NCBI RefSeq assembly: GCF_026162365.1
Contig: NZ_JAOANW010000018.1
Location: 31,520-95,519 of the forward strand
DNA: 64,000 nt
Direction of reading: 5' to 3'
DNA from: Nitratireductor luteus
GTDB taxonomy: Bacteria; Pseudomonadota; Alphaproteobacteria; Rhizobiales; Rhizobiaceae
The notes under the pieces are model-generated. The model did no database searches. It was given only the letters and a program-made list of their open reading frames with translations, and was not told the DNA's origin. This document shows positions 61,100 through 64,000 of the stretch, one piece after another; position 1 is the first letter of the stretch; the number at the start of each line of letters is the position of its first letter. The position numbers were made by a program, and so were the translations under genes.

Positions 61100-61909
61100 T
61101 TACTCCCTCGCTCCCGCGCGCCCGGGCGATCCGAACTTCTCGGGGGGATCCGTTTTGCGGATTGGCTGAAGGCAGGCGTCGAGAGATGACAGCCCCAAAT
61201 GCGTGTTTGCTCCGGCCAATCTCGTGGCCTCCCATTGCTCGACCGTTTCGATACCCTCAACCACGACGACGGGGGCTGCAAGCGCCGGTCGGCCGATCAG
61301 AAGCGAGAGAGCATCCATATCAGCATGACAGCGGAACGGGCCGGGCGCAAACAACCCATCGATCTTGACGAAATCGGCCTTGATATCCCACAGGCGAAGA
61401 AGGGTAGCATACCCGCAGCCGTTGTCATCGATTGCGATTCGGCAACCAAAATCTCTTGCCTCGGAAAGTAAATCACCCGCCAGGGCGATATCGGGGAAGG
61501 GCACATTAGGTGCGATCTTGAGGACAAGACGCGGGGCCAATTGAGAACGAGCGGCAATCTGGTCGCGAATATGGGCCCAATTCGCGGGGTCGGACAAATT
61601 GTCGGGTGAGATGTTACATCCCAAAACTGCCAGGGAATCGGACTCAAGCTTATCCAGAACGAGCTTGAGCATATGCCGGTCGAGGACCGGAGCTTCTCCC
61701 AAGGCTTCCAGCGCGGGAACAAACGCGACGTCGGGATGCTCCGTGCCATCTTGCCCGGTCAGGCGAGGTAAGCACTCACCGTAAAGCAGCTGGCTCCGAT
61801 CGCGGATGGCATGAATGCCCTGGATGGTAAAGCCAATGCGACCTTCCGCGATCGCTTCCTGAATAATCGTAACATGTCGTTCGTCAAGCAAATCGAGATG
61901 ATCTAACAC
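61100..61909 (-). CDS. EAL-domain protein with divergent motifs
   Basis: This 269-residue protein reads as one EAL domain. The EALxR motif is ECLPR (Glu kept); NISPDN, IDDNGCGYATLLRLWDIKAD (DDFG becomes DDNG), VKIDG and VVEGIETVEQWE are present; the last Gln region is changed (ACLQPIRKTDPP). Most metal ligands remain, so c-di-GMP hydrolysis or binding is possible. It starts at a GTG with a strong site (GGGAGGGAG before it) that is better than any ATG upstream. No GGDEF or sensor domain is present. A short upstream frame overlaps its start, and an MHYT-LytTR gene lies further upstream on the same strand. Confidence 0.8.
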   Translation of the reverse strand: MLDHLDLLDERHVTIIQEAIAEGRIGFTIQGIHAIRDRSQLLYGECLPRLTGQDGTEHPDVAFVPALEALGEAPVLDRHMLKLVLDKLESDSLAVLGCNISPDNLSDPANWAHIRDQIAARSQLAPRLVLKIAPNVPFPDIALAGDLLSEARDFGCRIAIDDNGCGYATLLRLWDIKADFVKIDGLFAPGPFRCHADMDALSLLIGRPALAAPVVVVEGIETVEQWEATRLAGANTHLGLSSLDACLQPIRKTDPPEKFGSPGRAGARE

Positions 61910-62088
61910 GTCTCCCTCCCAGCATCGACCATCGGCTGAGCTGCAGTCCCTTTGTATGCCTGCAACTCGCGCTGCGTGACCATGGCGCCGTTGACGACAC
62001 ATTGGATGCCGCAGCTAATGCCTTTCAGCTCTTGAACGCTGTGCGGGTCGATCCGATGTGCGGGCACGGCGAGCCCCACCTTCATCAT
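61903..62088 (-). CDS. Possible small ORF overlapping the EAL gene start
   Basis: A 61-codon frame (starting with two ATGs in a row) ends at a TAG that overlaps the GTG start of the EAL gene, an arrangement suggesting translational coupling. Its sequence (VGLAVPAHRIDPHSVQELKG, then VVNGAMVTQRELQAYKG) is not one I recognise, and no clear ribosome site precedes it. It may be only a leader peptide or a chance frame. Confidence 0.3.
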   Translation of the reverse strand: MMKVGLAVPAHRIDPHSVQELKGISCGIQCVVNGAMVTQRELQAYKGTAAQPMVDAGRETC

Positions 62089-62404
62089 GGGATCAGGCCG
62101 TGCCCGTTGTCGAGCGGTCGCACCCCTCGCCGAGATCGACGAGCAGCTTGAATGACTCGAGCAGGGCGTCGCCCAACGGTCAGTAAAAGGCCTTGGATCA
62201 TGTCGCTCCCACAGCCCTCCCCCCAGAACCGGATCTTTGGCGACTCCGCGCCGCAGGAGATTGTGCGGCAGCAAGCTGTTCCTGCTTGCCAATGCTGGCA
62301 AGGCGACGACGGATCCCGCGGCACGAAGGAATGGATTTTGCACGAAATGCGGTCTGACTGCACGAACTACGTCAGCTGTCCTGACCCATGTGCCGAGAGT
62401 TGGA
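62089..62404. other. Gene-poor stretch
   Basis: About 315 bases between the possible small ORF and the MHYT-LytTR gene. It holds a perfect inverted repeat CTTGCCA-n4-TGGCAAG at 62285-62302 with no T tail. No gene was recognised. Confidence 0.4.
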
Positions 62405-63589
62405 TTAGACGCTGCGCCTGATAAGCCCCAGCCGAGCCCTGAGTTCGGCAATCCTGACGCGGCTGACTGGAACCAGATGCGGCACCTCGCCATCCAGTTC
62501 AACCACGGCACTATCGCCCTCCTTGCGGATCAGTGAGACATATCGGATGGACACGATATGGCTGCGGTGGACGCGCATGAACGTAGCGGGATCGAGATGC
62601 GCCTCAGCATGCGAGATCGCCCATGGACACATGCGTTCCCGACTACCATCGTGAATCAATGTATAATGGGAGTTAGCCCTGATGCTGCGGATTCGGCCGA
62701 CCTCAACGAAATGGGTTCCATCGGCGCCCTCAACAGGCAACCGTGTCACGGGGGCCATACCCGTAGGCAAAGGTGTTTGTGCTCTGGCGGAACCGAAGCC
62801 GTTTCGGTCGGACCTCGACATCTGGGTCGTATCGAAGGCATCGGTATCGGTTTCATGGGCGGATGCCGACATCAAAGCGCGTGACTGTGGCTCGGGCACG
62901 AGGAACAGCAGGAAGCCGAAGATGATTATGAAACACAATAGCGATACGATCACGGCCAGCACCTCTGGCGAAGCAGCCAAGCCGTTCGCCGTGCGGAGGG
63001 GAGGCCCAGGCAGAAAGCGCATTTCGTACATGGCGGTATAGTGCATGCCGGAGACAGCGATACCGAAGGCGGCCGCACTAAGAGCCAGCCGCATGCCGTC
63101 ATGGCGAGCCAGAAAGATGCGCAGACCGCCATAGGCGGTCCCTACAGCGATCACAGCGGCCGCCAGCATCATGGTGTGCTGATGCTCGAGATGAAAGGCG
63201 CCAGCAAGGCCATGGATGCCGACATAGTGCATCGATACGATGCCGAGGCCGAGCAGCAGCGCCGAAGCGACGATGCGCAAATTCGATGGCTCGTCGAGCG
63301 AGACGAAGAACAGCGACACACCCATAACCAGGGCGCAGATTAGAAAGGATATGATCGTCGGCAGGATAAGGTAGGTGGCGTCGAGCGGGATTGGTGCTGC
63401 CAACATGCCGACGAAATGCATAGTCCAGACGCCGACCGCAAGGAAGAATGCGGCTCCGGCAAGCAACAACCTGCGACCGGCACTGCCAGTGTCGCGCACG
63501 CGGGCCGCAAGACCGAACCCTGTATATCCCCCCAGTATCGCAATCACCACCGAGAGCGCGACGAGAAAGGGGTTGTGGCCTACAAACAT
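62405..63589 (-). CDS. MHYT-LytTR membrane-bound transcriptional regulator (CoxC/CoxH-like)
   Basis: This 394-residue protein has an N-terminal MHYT domain of seven helices with three signature motifs (WTMHFVGM about residue 49, VSMHYVGIHG about 110, GMHYTAMYE about 174), thought to bind copper and sense O2, CO or NO, and a C-terminal LytTR DNA-binding domain (GRIRSIRANSHYTLIHDG; FMRVHRSHIVSIRYVSLI, about residues 300-345). The same fusion is found in CoxC and CoxH of Oligotropha carboxidovorans. GGCGG before the ATG at 63589 sets the start. No cox (CO dehydrogenase) genes are in the window. Confidence 0.85.
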   Translation of the reverse strand: MFVGHNPFLVALSVVIAILGGYTGFGLAARVRDTGSAGRRLLLAGAAFFLAVGVWTMHFVGMLAAPIPLDATYLILPTIISFLICALVMGVSLFFVSLDEPSNLRIVASALLLGLGIVSMHYVGIHGLAGAFHLEHQHTMMLAAAVIAVGTAYGGLRIFLARHDGMRLALSAAAFGIAVSGMHYTAMYEMRFLPGPPLRTANGLAASPEVLAVIVSLLCFIIIFGFLLFLVPEPQSRALMSASAHETDTDAFDTTQMSRSDRNGFGSARAQTPLPTGMAPVTRLPVEGADGTHFVEVGRIRSIRANSHYTLIHDGSRERMCPWAISHAEAHLDPATFMRVHRSHIVSIRYVSLIRKEGDSAVVELDGEVPHLVPVSRVRIAELRARLGLIRRSV

Positions 63590-64000
63590 TTTGCCGCCTG
63601 TCAGCGCGACTTCTTCTTTGCACGAGTTAAAGGTCAAGGACTCAATTTGCAATCCATTAACCAGGCAGCCTCGCGTTTCGGAAAGTTCGCGTATCGACTG
63701 CAAGGTCCATTTGACACTGGAGAGTCTGTCGACCGCAGCCGTAAAAACAGATAAGGAAACTGCTCGGGTGAGCGAAGCGAGCGTGGCGGATACCAAACCC
63801 ATACTCTGGATGCTTCCGTTCTTTCAGCGCGGAAGCATAGAGATGAGTGCGAAACACGGTTACTGCAGCACAGGTCTCATCTCAGTATTTTCGCAGTGCG
63901 TAAATCGCGTTCTCTTTGGCTTGGGGCCGCTTTTCCGCACCTCAGAAGAAGTTGTTCTGTCCGTCAGCCTCAGTATAAGCGATAGATATATTCCACATTT
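63590..64000. other. Right end of window, no gene recognised
   Basis: About 410 bases upstream of the MHYT-LytTR gene. It contains open frames on both strands but none with recognisable features. The promoter of the regulator should be here; a gene starting beyond the window may also use it. Confidence 0.4.

Noticed and set aside
63657..63857. 66-codon minus-strand open frame before the MHYT-LytTR gene
   Set aside because: No ribosome site or protein pattern; it overlaps the probable promoter region.
1..64000. CRISPR arrays, prophage structural genes, conjugation genes
   Set aside because: No regularly spaced direct repeats and no phage capsid, tail, relaxase or type IV secretion motifs were found on reading the window.

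Overview
The window reads as a chromosomal segment of a Hyphomicrobiales (Rhizobiales) bacterium, most likely Phyllobacteriaceae/Rhizobiaceae-like. The reasons are high GC coding DNA, a Sinorhizobium-type exo exopolysaccharide cluster (exoX/exoY/exoF/exoQ plus exoK-L-A-M-O-N-P), a rhizobial iolR/iolCDEB block with matching IolR operators, and a typical rhizobial intergenic palindromic repeat. No rRNA, tRNA or CRISPR array was recognised.

Left part. 1-2902 is the end of a sugar ABC transporter operon (ATPase tail, two permeases, SMP-30/gluconolactonase). 3314-8516 is an accessory stretch: a LuxR-LuxI quorum-sensing pair with a perfect 18-bp lux/tra-box-like palindrome, followed on the same strand by a DUF6499-DUF2285 protein that looks like a single-ORF version of the ICE excision activator FseA; then a small hypothetical gene, a fused nucleotidyltransferase-HEPN protein and an orphan PhoB-like regulator with a degenerate receiver. 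8810-10718 holds an alpha-oxoamine-synthase-like PLP enzyme and a GNAT acetyltransferase behind a very AT-rich leader.

10757-21663 is one coherent catabolic locus: a periplasmic binding protein; a class III aminotransferase, ThDP enzyme and SDR operon; a GntR regulator; and a PotABC-like transporter with an M81 (MlrC-like) peptidase. Three copies of a near-palindromic 14-bp motif, TTTG-N-TGCA-N-CAAA, lie before its three transport/catabolic transcription units. The third lies between the divergent GntR and transporter genes. Together they suggest a single GntR regulon. I do not recognise the substrate; this is my best candidate for an undescribed system.

21730-22440 is a decayed gene. 22513-30487 is myo-inositol catabolism (iolB, small membrane protein, iolE, iolD, iolC, iolR, and a divergent Gfo/Idh/MocA dehydrogenase). 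30891-38706 contains two paralogous FAD-linked oxidases with TetR and LysR regulators, an exported AhpD-like protein, SnoaL-like and ABM-like proteins and a methyltransferase. It is interrupted by IS110 and UvrD-helicase scars. A CPA1-type antiporter follows.

40432-60873 is the exopolysaccharide locus. It matches the succinoglycan gene order closely, but the place next to exoK where Sinorhizobium has exoH (succinyltransferase) holds a coiled-coil protein and a sulfotransferase, so a differently decorated polymer is plausible. 61100-63589 carries an EAL-domain protein and an MHYT-LytTR membrane regulator.

Start sites were chosen from Shine-Dalgarno spacing and gene overlap. All functional names come from reading motifs and family resemblance, not from searches.
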